Source: Stropharia rugosoannulata (lineage: Eukaryota; Basidiomycota; Agaricomycetes; Agaricales; Strophariaceae). From it: a stretch of 64,000 nt of DNA. The stretch is from the NCBI GenBank assembly GCA_028532985.1, contig JANCIK010000008.1, positions 1,116,001 through 1,180,000 on the forward strand, in the 5' to 3' direction. The notes under the pieces are model-generated. The model saw only the letters and a program-made list of their open reading frames with translations, ran no database searches and was not told where the DNA came from. The position numbers and the translations under genes are program-made. The number at the start of each line of letters is the position of its first letter. Position 1 is the stretch's first letter. Below, one piece after another: positions 31,701-43,198 of this stretch.

Positions 31701-32747
31701 ACTACCACTGTTAGTGCACTTGGAGCGGCCCGGCTCTATCTCCGTTATGTCTGGCGCCACCATGGTCTCCCTCGGATAGTCCTCTCGGATCGTGGGCCTC
31801 AGTTCATTGCCGAGTTCACTAGAGAGCTTTACCGGTTGTTGGGAATCCGCCTGGCGACGTCCACTGCCTACCACCCCCAATCTGATGGTCAAACGGAGCG
31901 CGTTAACATGGAGTTGGAACAGTACTTGCAGACCTTCGTGAATGAGCGTCAGGACGACTGGGAGGATCTCTTGCCTCTGGCCGAGTTCCAGTACAACAAC
32001 CATGTCCACGCCTCCACCCAGCATACGCCTTTCATGCTCGACACTGGACGACACCCTTGGATGGGCTTTGAACCTCATGAAGCTCCATCGTCTCTGGAGA
32101 CTGTGAATGAGTTCAAGGAGTGGATGGCTAGTACATTGGAAGAAGCCAAGTCAGCGCTGGCTAAGGCCAAAGATGACATGGCTCGCTTCTACAACCGGCG
32201 ACGTGACCCTCTCCCGGTGTACAAACCAGGTGACAAGGTCTACCTGGATGCGTCAGACATCCGTACCTCCCGTCCCTCCAAGAAGTTGTCCCACCGTCTC
32301 CTGGGCCCGTATATGGTCGAGGCTGCTGTTGGATCTCATGCCTACCGTCTCAAACTCCCGGTTTCTCTCAAGCGTCTCCACCCTGTCTTCCCTGTTGTCA
32401 AGCTCACGCCCTGTCTCCCTGACCCTATTCCGGGCCGCATTGCAGCGCCTCCTCCGGAACCTGAGCTGGTGGATAACGAGCTGGAGTACGAGGTTGAGGC
32501 CATCCTCAACAGCCGCATCCATCGAAACAGGCTTCAGTTCCTCGTCAAATGGAAGGGGTATGGGTATGAGGAGAACTCCTGGGAGCATGCGGAAGACGTC
32601 TTCTCACCTCAGCTGGTGGCCAAGTTCTACCGGGAACATCCTGATGCTCCGCGGGTTATTGGCTCCCTGGCAATTGAGCCTGGACGGTATAGAACAGTCA
32701 ATGGTGGCGAGTGGATCACCTTGCCACGCCAGGACGCCGTGTCTTGA
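28764..32747 (+). CDS. pol: LTR2 Pol with C-terminal chromodomain
   Basis: Protease, RT, RNase H, integrase and chromodomain in one frame. There is no ATG before about 29029, inside the protease region, so expression needs a -1 shift from gag. Protease: RPLVDCGADQCFIS, with Cys in place of the usual Ser/Thr after Asp. RT: KKKDGSLRLIQDYR and the YLDD site (30282-30293). RNase H: YRVEADSSDFATGAVL to HRPGRSMGKPDALSR. Integrase: HHCC zinc domain, then SVDFIVELP, LSDRGPQF and DGQTERV. Chromodomain EYEVEAILNSRIHRNRLQFL with VKWKGYGYEENSWEH at about 32482-32620, which should guide integration to marked chromatin. The frame is intact. Confidence 0.93.
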   Translation: MSGVPSFARGSRYSVLSVEPCESISVPDLPSRLPDTPKSPAPKSLSIAALRIQARARRWERALPSHYTIAATPSPNSLHLPVEIETTDMGQRFRLRPLVDCGADQCFISCKYVQQHKLTERPLLVPIPVHNVDGSLNEDGSITSIVELILRYKDHTERAVFPVTNLGRQDMILGHTWLREHNPEVDWITGEVKMSRCPRRCSTCRDEIRAEKSKLRAEIRAVETCTQGPMPLLMELEDDDDEVPEMELEEVEPLPAPKDACSLLEALHSVWEDDDNRLFAASLPPESQFIQSTSTVSQRLAEAFASNSGQKDFRDDVPNHLHDFKDVFSKESFDVLPERRPWDHAIELELGATPSNCKVYPMTLPEQKELDAFLQENLATGRIRPSKSPMASPVFFIKKKDGSLRLIQDYRVLNAMTIKNRYPLPLVSDLIQQLRGASYFTKLDVRWGYNNVRIKEGDEWKAAFRTNRGLFEPTVMFFGLTSSPATFQTMMNEIFNDLIFEGIVCVYLDDILIYTKTLEEHRRVTCLVMERLRLHRLYLKPEKCEFEKRRIEYLGLIISEGQVEMDPVKIAGVAEWPVPKSRKEVQSFLGFVNFYRRFIEDFSHHARPLFELTRKDTPWSWSSDAQAAFDMLRTAVTSAPILAFPRDDLPYRVEADSSDFATGAVLSQQSREDGKWHPVAYYSKSLSPVQRNYEIHDKEMLAVIRALEEWRHFLEGAAHPVEIWTDHKNLEYFMTAKKLNRRQARWSLYLSRFDFTLRHRPGRSMGKPDALSRRADHGDGAGDNAEMTLLKPAFFAIRALEAVELVGEEKDLLHEIRKGNRQGKHEEMVAKAAKGLLSSGARSVRSSEWRMQDGLLSFRDKIYVPNDPDLRRRIVSLHHDTKVAGHAGRWKTLELVSRNYWWPQMSRYIGQYCKTCDLCIRTKIQRHRPVGELHPLPIPEQRWAVISVDFIVELPLSNGHDAIMNVIDSVSKRGHFIPTTTTVSALGAARLYLRYVWRHHGLPRIVLSDRGPQFIAEFTRELYRLLGIRLATSTAYHPQSDGQTERVNMELEQYLQTFVNERQDDWEDLLPLAEFQYNNHVHASTQHTPFMLDTGRHPWMGFEPHEAPSSLETVNEFKEWMASTLEEAKSALAKAKDDMARFYNRRRDPLPVYKPGDKVYLDASDIRTSRPSKKLSHRLLGPYMVEAAVGSHAYRLKLPVSLKRLHPVFPVVKLTPCLPDPIPGRIAAPPPEPELVDNELEYEVEAILNSRIHRNRLQFLVKWKGYGYEENSWEHAEDVFSPQLVAKFYREHPDAPRVIGSLAIEPGRYRTVNGGEWITLPRQDAVS

Positions 32748-32755
32748 AGGGGGGG
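32747..32755 (+). other. LTR2 polypurine tract
   Basis: The purine run AAGGGGGGG starts at the last base of the pol stop and ends 3 nt before the 3' LTR. Confidence 0.7.
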
Positions 32756-32758
32756 TGA

Positions 32759-33221
32759 TGTAAGGGGACGCTGTGCGTCACCCTTTATTTTATTTCATTT
32801 CGTCTTCCTTCACTTTCTTTTATTTTATTTTATTTTTATTTCTTACGCCGCGCGCAGCCCGTGCAGTGTACACTATGCTCTGCAGTGTGTACTGTGCACA
32901 GGCGCGCGCGGTTTACATCATGTGACGTACTGATGGGACACGTCCATCATGTGTTGTGCATATGATGTATGATGCACATCACATGAGGACGTGATGTGGT
33001 GGCTTCTTGTGGCGGATCAACTGTATAGTTTATTCTCACGCATCAATCAACGCTTCTATTATGTACTGTGGCGCCCAGCAGCGGGTTTCCTTAGGCTTTT
33101 GTCTTCGGAATCCCTCTGCTAGGTGCGCTTCTATTGTATTTATAGTTTACAGCTTAATAAACTTCGGAATCCCTCTGCTAGGTCTCGTGTGAGCTCGACA
33201 CTGCGCAGAGTCGCCCTTACA
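32759..33221 (+). repeat. LTR2 3' long terminal repeat
   Basis: 463 bp, same as the 5' copy by eye; it is followed directly by the TGGAC duplication. Confidence 0.93.
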
Positions 33222-33355
33222 TGGACCAAGTCTCACTGTGCAGACTCAACCACCTGCACTTGGTGGATATCCGGGTCCATCACTACCTGATCCGTCCCTC
33301 GGATCAACGCACATGGTGCCGATGTTTTTCCAGCCTGGAGGTAGTGCTCAGGTCC
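33222..33355 (+). pseudogene. Interrupted gene, segment 3
   Basis: It continues the frame of segment 2 across LTR2 (VVVG joins PSLTVQ). It is a Pro/Gly/Gln-rich linker (QPPALGGYPGPSLPDPSLGS) and ends at GGSAQV with the CAGGTCC duplication (33349-33355), where KDZ-A is inserted. Confidence 0.7.
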
Positions 33356-34217
33356 CACATAGGACAGTGGCTGGGTACTGTAATCTATAGTGCTACAGTG
33401 AACTATTATTATACTGTAGATCACGGAGTTATTTTGAGCTAATGAAAACCTAGTATATTACCGTGCTACACGGGACTAATGGAAAGCTAGTATTTGACCG
33501 TGATTTACGGGGCCATTTTCAACAAATGGAATTGCCACTGGGGAGAACGACGACCGGCGATTGAAGGACGTGACCGCCGGTGTGTTCCACTAAATGTCGG
33601 ATTTCGAACCGGCGACTGCAAACATTTTTGTCGCTATATTCAAAAATTGTATCCATTGGCCGGCGAATGTCATTTGGGCCGGCGGTTTCATGTTCAGTAC
33701 CCGGCTGCCTGGTCGATATTCCATTTGAAACCGGCGATCCATTTAATTTTATGATGATCGACCGGCGATTGGCAGATACACAGCCGGCATCATTAGGCAT
33801 CAGCACCGGCTGCCTGGTACAAATCTGGCCGGCTGTCGTAAGCACAAATGCAACAGTGAATCACATGATCTGCTATGCGTATGATGGATTTGTCAGTTCT
33901 AAAACAATGTACACCGGCGGTGAGACCGGCGGTTCTGCCTCATCGACTAGTGTTCATCTTTGGTAGGTCATGCTGCATACAGTGAAATAACTAGTGTTTT
34001 ATTCACGCAAAGATACAGTCTGAACTAGTCTTAACAAAGTGTTTAAATCTAGTAGAAGGCTGGCAGTTTCCCATTACAAAGTCGGATTACCTGCTTTCTA
34101 GTAAATATACACTGTCACATATTAGGGTACATTTAAAAGACTTGTGCAAATCAAATGACTAACGGAGTATGCTGAGACCGCCGGTGTGGCCGCCGGTTTC
34201 ATTCGATCATTTTGTCT
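33356..34217. repeat. KDZ-A left terminal inverted repeat
   Basis: It matches the reverse complement of 45764-46644. The outer ~650 bp are nearly identical; the inner part has indels, for example near 34045. From 33541 to 33960 I count 13 CCGGC/GCCGG words, where about one is expected by chance. Confidence 0.85.
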
Positions 34218-34564
34218 TCAACCATATAAGTCTCTAAGACATCAAGGCCAAATGCATACAGGCTAATTCCTAGCCCATTAACCTTGACTAACCAAGTGGT
34301 GGTTATCCTTAGTTTTTTGGAGAAAATCTACATTTACAGATGTAACTGACTGAAAACCTGCTTGGGGTAATATAAACATGTTCAAAAAGATTCAATGAAA
34401 TTAATCATGCAAGTACATATGAATACACAACTACATAAATGGAGCAAAAAAACAAAACAAGACACAAGATGACGAAGGACGACCGGCGGTGCAATGCGAT
34501 GGGACAAATTTGGTCAGCAAGATGCTCAGACCTGCGAGTCCACTTCCCCATCTGCATCAGCGTC

Positions 34565-36292
34565 CTAGTCATCATAATCATCAGAATTGGAGCTTGAGTT
34601 GGGGCTCCAGGTGGAAGGAAGAGAAGTGCCTACCGAACTGGCATTGTCGTTGTCGAAATCAACGGGCACGTCTAATGATAATGGTCAAAACAATAGTTCG
34701 GTGTGGATCAAGGCACTTACTCATTGGTGGCGAGTCTGCATCTTTGCTGTCATCTTGCGTACGATAATGGCCCATGAGGGGCGCAGCCGGCACATTCATG
34801 GGTGGGTCGTCTTCATCACCACTGCTGATCTCAATAATGGGATCGGCGGCCACGGACATCGGCGGCTCATCTTCATCCTCGTCATCCTCGCCAGTGATCG
34901 CTGTTGCCTGACTTGCAGGTACATTCATTGGGGGGTCGTCCTCATCTGATGTGACATCTTCTGGTGTACTGCTTGCTGGTGGCTGTGCAGTGTGGATATC
35001 GGTGACCGGCGGGACTGTCATCGGCGGCTCGTCCTCTTCTTCGTCCGTGTCGTCTGCTGGCACCTCCATTGGTGCGTCATCCTCATCTTCTATTTCGTTC
35101 GCCTGCGGAACCTCCATGGGTGCGTTAGACTTCTGTGCCAACGCGTCCCCTTCAGGCACCTCCATGGGTGCATCGTCTTTGTCCTCAATGTCTTCACCCT
35201 CGGCCATAAGTGGATCGGCGGCCTGACCCCTTTCGTCGCTCTCCATGCCGGCTGCCGTATTCTGCCGGCGTTCCTCCTTTCGGCCACGCAGATATCTCAT
35301 CAGCTCGTCAACGGATGCTGTGCCATATTGAAGGATGAATGTCCTCGGTTCATCCGATCGACCGGCGGTGTCTGGCAATGACGAGGTGCTGATCGATTGC
35401 GGCAAGATCGGCTCTTCTGGCAGTGGGCTAATGTAACGTGGGAGAAGACAGTTTCTCCCCAAGACATTGGGGTTGGGGGCCGGCGGTGGGTAAACATATG
35501 TCGACGCCGGTGGCAGGCGCAGCCTCTCCCAAAGCATCTCTCTGGGCTCTTGGGGCCCACCTTCCTGTCCCCTCTCGAATTCAGCCTTCAACAACTCGAA
35601 ATAAAAATGTAGCCATGCGAGTTTTGCGTCTTTGTGTGCGCATGGTTCGCACCTCTGCTCGATAGTTGCATTGTTGCCCGCCGGTCGTCGTGCCAATCCT
35701 GGTATCTCCACATACGGCACCGGACTTCCTGGCAGATCAGGCATCAGGTTTGTAGCATCGTAGAAATCGAGCATGAAGGTCAGAAGGATGTCGAAGTGAT
35801 GCCGAATTGATGCGGCGGTGTCGTTGTAGTCGAGGATTTCGTCAGCCGGCGCTAACCACCAGACCGGCGTCGTTTCTGTCATTGACAAAAGAAGTTCATC
35901 TTCACGGCGCAAAAATTCGGGATCGTATCCCGCCGGTAGCATGATCCCATCAAACTGCCGGGCAATGCCATACCCATTGGAGGCGAGTTCGTCCAGCAGA
36001 TAGGGTTGGCGCAGCCGGTAACCTTTCATGACACACGTCGAGATGTGTATCAATGTGAATTCCTGTATACAAAATGTTAATAGTATCAATGAATGGATTA
36101 ATTAAAGCTTACAATCTCCTTCATTAGAAGGCGGGCATATGGATTGCTGTGGCGAAGCTCCCTCCCTTCGATAGAGTACCGCAATCCGCAGCGGATGCGG
36201 AACATGCACAGATATAGCAGGACATTGCACTGCACACTTTCAATACGTGCATCTTCGCTGAGCATGGGGATGGAGCTGGCGAGGGACGACAT
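34565..36292 (-). CDS. KDZ-A ORF-a: accessory protein with acidic PPMxVP repeats
   Basis: Start at 36292 (MSSLASSIPML). A helical N-terminus is followed by an intron near 36060-36110, then a large exon and a last intron starting GTAAGT (near 34710) before the terminal exon. The terminal exon ends with a run of Asp at 34565. The last splice is supported because it completes one more PPMNVP repeat. The middle part has a Cys pair (QRCEPCAHKDAKLAWL). The C-terminal third has about eight copies of an acidic unit, D/E-rich then PMxVP. It is the same position and plan as ORF-a of KDZ-B. The family is otherwise not recognised. It might act as an acidic adaptor. Confidence 0.65.
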
Positions 36293-36393
36293 GATGGTTT
36301 TGAAGGGGTAATTTTGTTGTCAATGGGGTAAAAATGAAGAGCAAGATCACTGCAGATGGGATGATGGTAGATTGATAAGGTCACATGTATTGG

Positions 36394-39300
36394 TCAGGCC
36401 ACATGATACCAATGGCTTATATAATTTACATGTGCTTTACTGAATCTGGCATCTGCCACCCTGCCTAATTCATTCCATAAATTGATCTGCACTTGTGCAT
36501 ATGCTTGGAAGCCAAGTGGATGGCATAGGAGTTGGCCGGCGGCATCATTCGATGTATGATCAATGTGGCCGGCTGCCTCATCCCATACAGACCGGCGGAG
36601 TTTCCAAATATTAGCCATATGCACGTAGAAGCGGACTGTCCAGTCCATTTCATGTTGGCAGAGTAGGACCTCCTCTTCCCAACGCATCTTTTGTGCACGG
36701 GCACGTAGCCAATGAATACGATAGACTACATTTGTATTAGTTGAATGTTGCGTAAATAAATATGATACTCACAATCATTAATTCTTTCCTGGTTAAGATT
36801 TCCATCGACCGCCGGCCCAACATTGTGCTCCACCCTCCAAATCCAGGACATTCTCGCACTGCTGCCCCCTCGAGTATTTGGGTCTGTAATGGACGAACTA
36901 GTATTTGTATCAGCTTTTGACATGACTGGAAACTGTGCTTCAATGTTAGCCCGGTCATCTTCATGCCGGGCAAGACGAAGCATTGACAATCTGTTCGCAT
37001 TATATTTCCGCCGGTGTGTACTAGTTGCCTGCGCGAGTAGCAAAACACGATCTTGTGCACGAGTGTGGTGAGCACCATCTGTTCTCCTGACGTCAAATGC
37101 ATATAGCCAAGATATCTGAATGATTTCTCCACGAATGGATTCCAATAAATCATCAGCATGTGCTTTCCTAATCTTCAGCTCTGTTTTCTGCAACCGGCGG
37201 AGAACAGATTTATCCTGGGCAGATGCTCCGGCGGCTGTCATGAGCTCTTCAGTGATTTCGGAAGGGAATGCCATTAGCTGTCTTTCAGGGTCAGCATAAC
37301 TGACTTCTTCATTAGCCACCTCTGCTTCTTCATCGGTTTGTGCACCATCCAGGATGGCAACTTCATGCTCATCATTAAAGGCATTCACAATGTCAATGCC
37401 CATGATGTCGACAGCATTGCGTGCAAATTTGTCCAGCTGCTTGCAAAGTGTGTGCCGGCGGCGTACCAGATCCTGACGCTGAGACACTGTTGGGTCTCGA
37501 GGCATACGACGTACATAGGACCGCAATTCATTTCTAAATAATGAATAAATTGGTTGGTAATAATGATTGAAACTACTCACTGCATTTGTTCAGCTTGAAT
37601 ACCCTGTGAGAGCCATACAGCTCGACCACCGGTCTCCCCATTTCGAATTTCATTCTCTGAAAGCTGCACCTCAATTTCTTGCATGGTGGCAGCCTTCTGC
37701 ACAGCCGGTCGATAAATGTCCATTGCTTCTGGGTCCTCATCTCGCCGGCGTTCAGCAGCCTCGATCTGTTCCAACCATTCTGGGAGTTTATCCGCCGGCA
37801 TACTTGCGGTAATATCGTTATAGTAGACAATAGCATCTATTTCTTGATTCACTGCTCGAATATATTTCTTGATGATTGTAGATGGCATATTGATGGTCTT
37901 CTTCCAATTAGAATCGCCCATGTGGTCATCGAGCACTTCCGCTCTATGGCCGGCGGTTGCAGTCCGCACACTGCGAGATGTCTTGTTTAGCAGGCTCCAC
38001 AGTGTTTCCAGAATCTCTCCGTCTACCATGCCAACACCAGGGATGTAAGTAGATGCCCATCTATATAGACATTCTGTCTTGTGGCCATGTACATGCCAGA
38101 GACCAACTGCGCGTATGCATCGAAGTCTTTGTGGCCAAGTGAGACCCTTCATTAGTCGAAATCGCCTAGTCATATTCTTGTAGAACTGACACATAATGTC
38201 ATAAATGAACATGACAGTCTCGATGCTGCCGGTGTTGGTATGCTTGAGTGCTTCAGAAATACTGTAGTCCATGCACATTTGACGTTTGCCCAATTCAAAG
38301 TCAACGAGACTGCCTGGACAGAAGCAGCCGTGTCTTGCACATGCCTGTACCCCAATCCCTCTGACCCGGCGGCCAGAAACAACCTTTTCACTGTCAAGCT
38401 GCGCACGATGAGAATGGCAAGTCGGCGGCTCTTTGAATTTCCTGGAATATTTTTTGGCATCCTTCAAATGCTCCTGGTATGGACCGGCGGCTGTCATGAA
38501 TGCCTGGCCGGCTGTCAGATCAATATCATCATGGGCATTCTTTTGATTTAAATGGTCAGCCTTGAAATTGCCATCAGCACAGTACTTGCGAATAAAGAGA
38601 AATTTGTTGTCATTGTCTTTCCAGTTGTCAGGAAGATTTATATCCGGCTGTGGGCAAGCAGGGCAGAAAATAGCCAGTATATCACCATACAATGATGGCG
38701 TGGTTTTCGGTGAACCGGCGGTTACACCGGCAGCTGCATCACTTGTTTCATCATCAGATTCTGATGCTTGCTCATCAACAATTGGTGCCACATTTTCTGC
38801 CAGCATTTCATTTGGAATTTCATTGTCAGCCAGAATGTGCACTTCTGGCACAACAGGTGGATCAGGTTCTGGTCGCCATAGCCCATGTGCTCTGCCATGC
38901 ATGGTCCACATCTTCATGTTGCGGAATTGCCTGCTGAGTCGCCGGAGTTCCCGGTATCGATCCAGTACTGCTTGTGGGAAGGCAGGGCATGTCAACCGGC
39001 GGAGCTTCGTGTAATACTGATATGCTGATGTCTTGCATTCCAGGTTAGACAGCCTGAAGTCTCGAAGAACAGCAAATGTGAAGACAGTCTTGATCACATC
39101 GAAGGACGTTGGGAATAGTGCCAGCTGCATGTATTGGTTATCTTCCGGCGGTTGATTGTTGCAGTGACATTTGACCGCCGGCAGATGATGGATCCCATTC
39201 ACCTCGACAATTGTAACAAATGGATTGCCATTTGTATCATGTTGGGCTGGCCTCGGTAACACTCGAGGGTAAGTAACATCAATATCAAACACAATTGTGT

Positions 39301-40088
39301 CTTCATCAATATATTCATCGGCGGCTTCCTCAGCTTCGGGTTGCAGACCAGCATTATACGCCCGGCGGAGGTCATTTTCATGTTCATCACCATATTCTCC
39401 CTCTTGTATTTCCTGTACATTGTTGTAATCAATCATTGTATTGGGACATTTATTTCCTTGATGCCCAAGATGAAGCTTGACACCCACTTGCCACAAGGCC
39501 GCCGGACAGAATGCAGTACCATCCCAACGAAGGATGCGATGAAATGGCATGAACTTGTGAGACCGCCGGCAGCATGTTGTGCACAACAGCCGGCCTCCAA
39601 AACAAGCTTTACATTTCCATTTCGCATCTGGTGCATTGCAGTTGTTGCATGTTTCAATACCTCTGGCAGGTGCATGTGATGCCATAACAATCTTCAAGTG
39701 GGTATTTCTTCTGGTAAGCCATTCCCTAAGGAAATCATTTTGCGACTGCTGGAATCAGTACATGCAGTGTGCAATTAATATTAATAATATACCACACCTT
39801 CCCTCTGTATATAGGTAGATTCATGTTATCCAGGTTTGCGATTACCTGGTCCTCAGTAATATCGCCTGCATACTCCAGACGCTCAGGTACTGCCTGAGGT
39901 TCAAAGACTGGGGCAGCAGCGGGAATAACAGGTGCGACAGGAATGGCCGGCGGTTCATTCTCTTCAACCGGCTGTCCTCCTCGTTTGCGTTTCTTGGAGA
40001 CAACCTTTCCTCTGTGGTCTCGTTCTTCTATCTGGATGTCGTCTGCTTCATTAGGAACATGGTGCTGGGTGATACAGACACAATGCAT
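36394..40088 (-). CDS. KDZ-A transposase with CxC2 cysteine cluster
   Basis: DDE-type transposase that cuts and inserts the element. The N-terminus (start near 40088) has a basic nuclear signal (KKRKRGG). An intron near 39735-39785 leads to NDFLREWLTRRNTHL and the CxC2 cluster ETCNNCNAPDAKWKCKAC, CTTCC. The KDZ core has DGNFKADH (38551-38580, first Asp), YDIMCQFYKN (about 38190, second Asp), a HVHGHKTEC zinc-type insert and GEILETLWS (about 38005, Glu). The C-terminal exons are helical (RRRHTLCKQLDKFARNA, and RIHWLRARAQKMRWEEEV after the intron near 36725-36770). CxC2 association with KDZ transposases is established. The frame is intact, except that the exact Met is uncertain. Confidence 0.85.
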
Positions 40089-40242
40089 TGGGAGAGGATG
40101 GCGGCACATGCACATTCAGTTCTGCACTTTATATTAAGAAATCAATGCCACATGTTTACTACCTCATGTCAATTGTACATTTATATCTCTACAGTTTATA
40201 AGCAGCATACCACAGGGGTTGATTCCAATCTCTTGCTCAGCT
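40089..40242. promoter_or_regulatory. KDZ-A bidirectional promoter region
   Basis: 154 bp between the divergent transposase and ORF-c starts. TTTATAAG lies near 40195 on the plus side. KDZ-B has a similar divergent gap (56059-56244). Confidence 0.35.
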
Positions 40243-42652
40243 ATGCCCACACCCGAAGAAACCCCTGCTTCGACCCAAATATGGACACCAAAGGAGATGG
40301 AGGTTCTTAGGGATAATGTCGAAGGTTATCGTGCTCAGGTGAAGGAAAGGAAGGGCACCTTTCTAGCTGAGAAGGTCATTAAGATGATCAAAGTACTGTG
40401 GGGATCAAGGTATAAGAAATCAAATCCAAATTTCAATGAACAGGTCCAGGCAGAGTGGAAGAAGAAGAAAAAGGTATGCCTGACACTACACTTTATATGC
40501 GAAACTGAGGTACATTCAAGTCAATATGCAATTGGTTCAAGAATAATGCCAAGTCAGAAAGGCATATGAAAATCAAGGGTTTCAACCTGGAAGTTACATT
40601 TGAATCTGTTCTCATTGCACGCAAAGGCAAGGAGATCGAGGAGGAAGCGAAGCGCCGAGCACGAGAGGCATTGGGTGAGGCAGATGCTGCACTTGATTTG
40701 CCGGAATCGGGACCGGAAGACAATGATGATGATGAGGCCGCCGGCCATACCGCCGGCACTGGTGTCATTATGAGTAGCCGTTCCTGGATCAGGTACTATG
40801 CAGGGGCGAAGAAGCATATAAAAGAGATGCTCACAGACAAGGAACGAGATGCATTCCAAAAGGAGGTTACTGAATGGAAAGCGAAGGGCGTGCCACCAGA
40901 AGTCCAAGCAAAGTGAGTTCCTGCGCACACCGGCGGTCAATCACTAAATGATTATTTAGACAAGCTATAAAGCATTGCCCAGACATTTGCCGTGAAGTCA
41001 ACAGAAAAATGTTTGATAGCATGGGAGTGAGGTCATTCTGGATTACCACATTCACCAAACCTGATGGAAATCCCACATTCACCGTGTAAGCACCAATTGC
41101 GCCTGACAATACTATAAATGTGACCGCCGGCCAGATACGATACCCAGGTCGTGCAAGCAAATGCACCAATGAATATTCCCAGTTTCCAAGAATTTGATCC
41201 ATCGGCTTATAGTGCTATCAGGTCCAGTTACATAAAATACATTTCCCATATTACGAAACTGAAATGTGGAGAGACCGCCGGTGTTACATCACCGGCTGAT
41301 CAGGGAACGACACATCCATCAGGAATGCCCTGGGTGCCTCCATACAGACCAGAGGTACGAAAGGAGAATGTCAGGGTTATGCAAGGAATGATTCGGAAGT
41401 ACTATGCATTGCACTATGGTAAGAATTCATTTTTTGATTATCCATCAATTAATGCATTTGCTGGCCAATAGCCCTGGCAACGAAATCATTGAGGGGCCCA
41501 CCTTACACATCAATACAAAGTAAAGGTGATTGGCAAGACTATGTGGACCCTATTTACATGCCTTTGGGGGTGTCGTTTCGGGACCCTTCATCATATAACA
41601 GGGACACGGCATTTGATATTCTGAATCTGATCTGCCGGCGTCAAGCAGCTAACCAAATTCCCTTCAAATTCCACGCTGTTCCTAATGCTAAAATTCAGCC
41701 AGTTCCTGAGATGTATCCAGCAGACATGTTCACCTTGTTTTCAATTCCACCGCCGGACACAGGCAGAGCAAAAGAGGAAGAAATTGACCTCGCTCAGCTC
41801 GAGCAATTGGCAGCAGCATACACTGACGATTCTGTCACATCAAAATCACTTGATAGCAAAGGTTGATCGCCGGCCACAACAAACCGGCGGTCTCGAAATG
41901 ATGACGACATGTCACTGAGCCCTGCACCCTTGAAGAGACTAAGACGCAAAGATGAAGCAATACAAAAGAGGCGAGAGCTATCCAGCTCTATCGACAACAA
42001 GGACCGCCGGCCAACTGGGAAACGATCAATGACGCAATTTATTGGACAGAACTTCATTCTGAAGACGAAGGCAGGCAATAGCAGAGAGAAACAATCAATG
42101 TCAGACTCTGATTCGGATCATGAGCATATACAGCACAGCCGGCGACTGGACTTAGACCGGCGATCGCAATCACTTGCATTCAAAAATGATGACCGGCGAT
42201 CGGAGCAGCATCAAAGTACAGATTCAGAACAGGAGATTGTTGTTACTAATGTCTCACGCCGCAAGCAACCTCGTAGACCTGGTGGGCTTCGAGATGTATC
42301 AAATGCAAGGGATAGAACCCAGTCAAGGGTACGAATTGTGGCACCAGATGGCGGAGGGGAAACTCAATCTAGAGGGAGAGCCATCAAAAGGAATGAACAG
42401 CAGACATCATTGGGTGGAACATCGTCTCATCAGATTGAAGCAAATCTTCGCCGGTCTTCTCGTATACAGTCAAAACCGCCGGCGTCTGCCAAAGAAAATG
42501 AAATTGAAGGAAAAAAACATAGGGGGCGATCACAGAAGAGGAAGCATGGCCAGGATGCACAAGCTCCTCGCTGGTCTTCACGGTTTGATGTATCACATCC
42601 GCGCACTCGCAGCCAGGGAAAAGCTATGTCAAATAGACGATCACGCATGTAG
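40243..42652 (+). CDS. KDZ-A ORF-c: protein with WFKN-type segment and basic C-terminus
   Basis: Exons 40243-40473, 40521-40912, 40960-41085, 41135-41418 and 41472-41866 join in frame. The ORF 41909-42652 is probably the last exon, because it ends with a basic RRSSRIQSK block matching RKSARISNSK in KDZ-B. The N-terminal helices end CNWFKNNAKSER, which resembles a DNA-recognition helix; the middle has YDTQVVQANAPMN and HYALATKSLR. The intron before ALATKS is at the same place as in KDZ-B (HYKVATGFK). It is known to me only as a neighbour of KDZ transposases. In the last exon the words CCGCCGG and CCGGCGA are read as DRR, giving many DRR/SRR tripeptides. Confidence 0.65.
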
Positions 42653-43198
42653 TATGATTGTGTATTGTAGAGACCGCCGGTCCAACCGGCGGAGTATTAA
42701 TTTCAAACCGTCTCTGCCAGCTAAGAATGATATTATTCTTATTAGACATTATGATGATATTACTGTTATCAGACATTGTGTGATCAGACATTGACATTGA
42801 CCGCCGGTGTGGCCGCCGGTCTACTCGTATCAACCCATTAGCTGTTAATTCAATTTAATCTGCAAGTCTTGGGTTATTAACACAACATTAAAATGAATTA
42901 GACTATACCTTTATATGGACCGCCGGTGTCGCCGCCGGTGTCCTCGTATTACCCAAACTCAAGTCATTGAAGCACAATTAAAATGAATTAGACTTTGACC
43001 TATAGTCAAAGCCTCTGCATATATACATTACAAGAAATATGGACCTTGACTTCAACAAGTCAAGGTCCTGCTGCTATATACATTAAGAAATAACCTCTTG
43101 ACCAACAGTCAAGAGGTGCTATATACAATACAAACGAAATAAAATAAAAGGCGGAGGCAGGAAGAGGGCGTTCGCACAAGAAGGGCGGGAGCAGTTGC
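42653..43198. other. KDZ-A intergenic region with paired CCGCCGG words
   Basis: No gene. It lies between the 3' ends of two convergent genes. It holds three pairs of the 7-base word, starting at 42674/42686, 42801/42813 and 42920/42932, each with starts 12 bp apart. Short AT-rich inverted and direct repeats surround the pairs (GACTATACC..., TTGACC..AGTCAAG). Confidence 0.7.

Larger units (their letters stand above)
27006..33221 (+). mobile_element. LTR2: Ty3-type chromovirus of the Tf1/sushi kind
   Basis: 463-bp LTRs (TGTAAGGGGACG...GCCCTTACA) 5753 bp apart with no difference seen, flanked by TGGAC on both sides (27001-27005 and 33222-33226). It contains gag, pol with a chromodomain, a polypurine tract and a self-complementary primer site. 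It has no accessory genes and no dense private CpG word, in contrast to the other three elements except for its ordinary GC-rich coding sequence. It looks intact and recent. Confidence 0.94.
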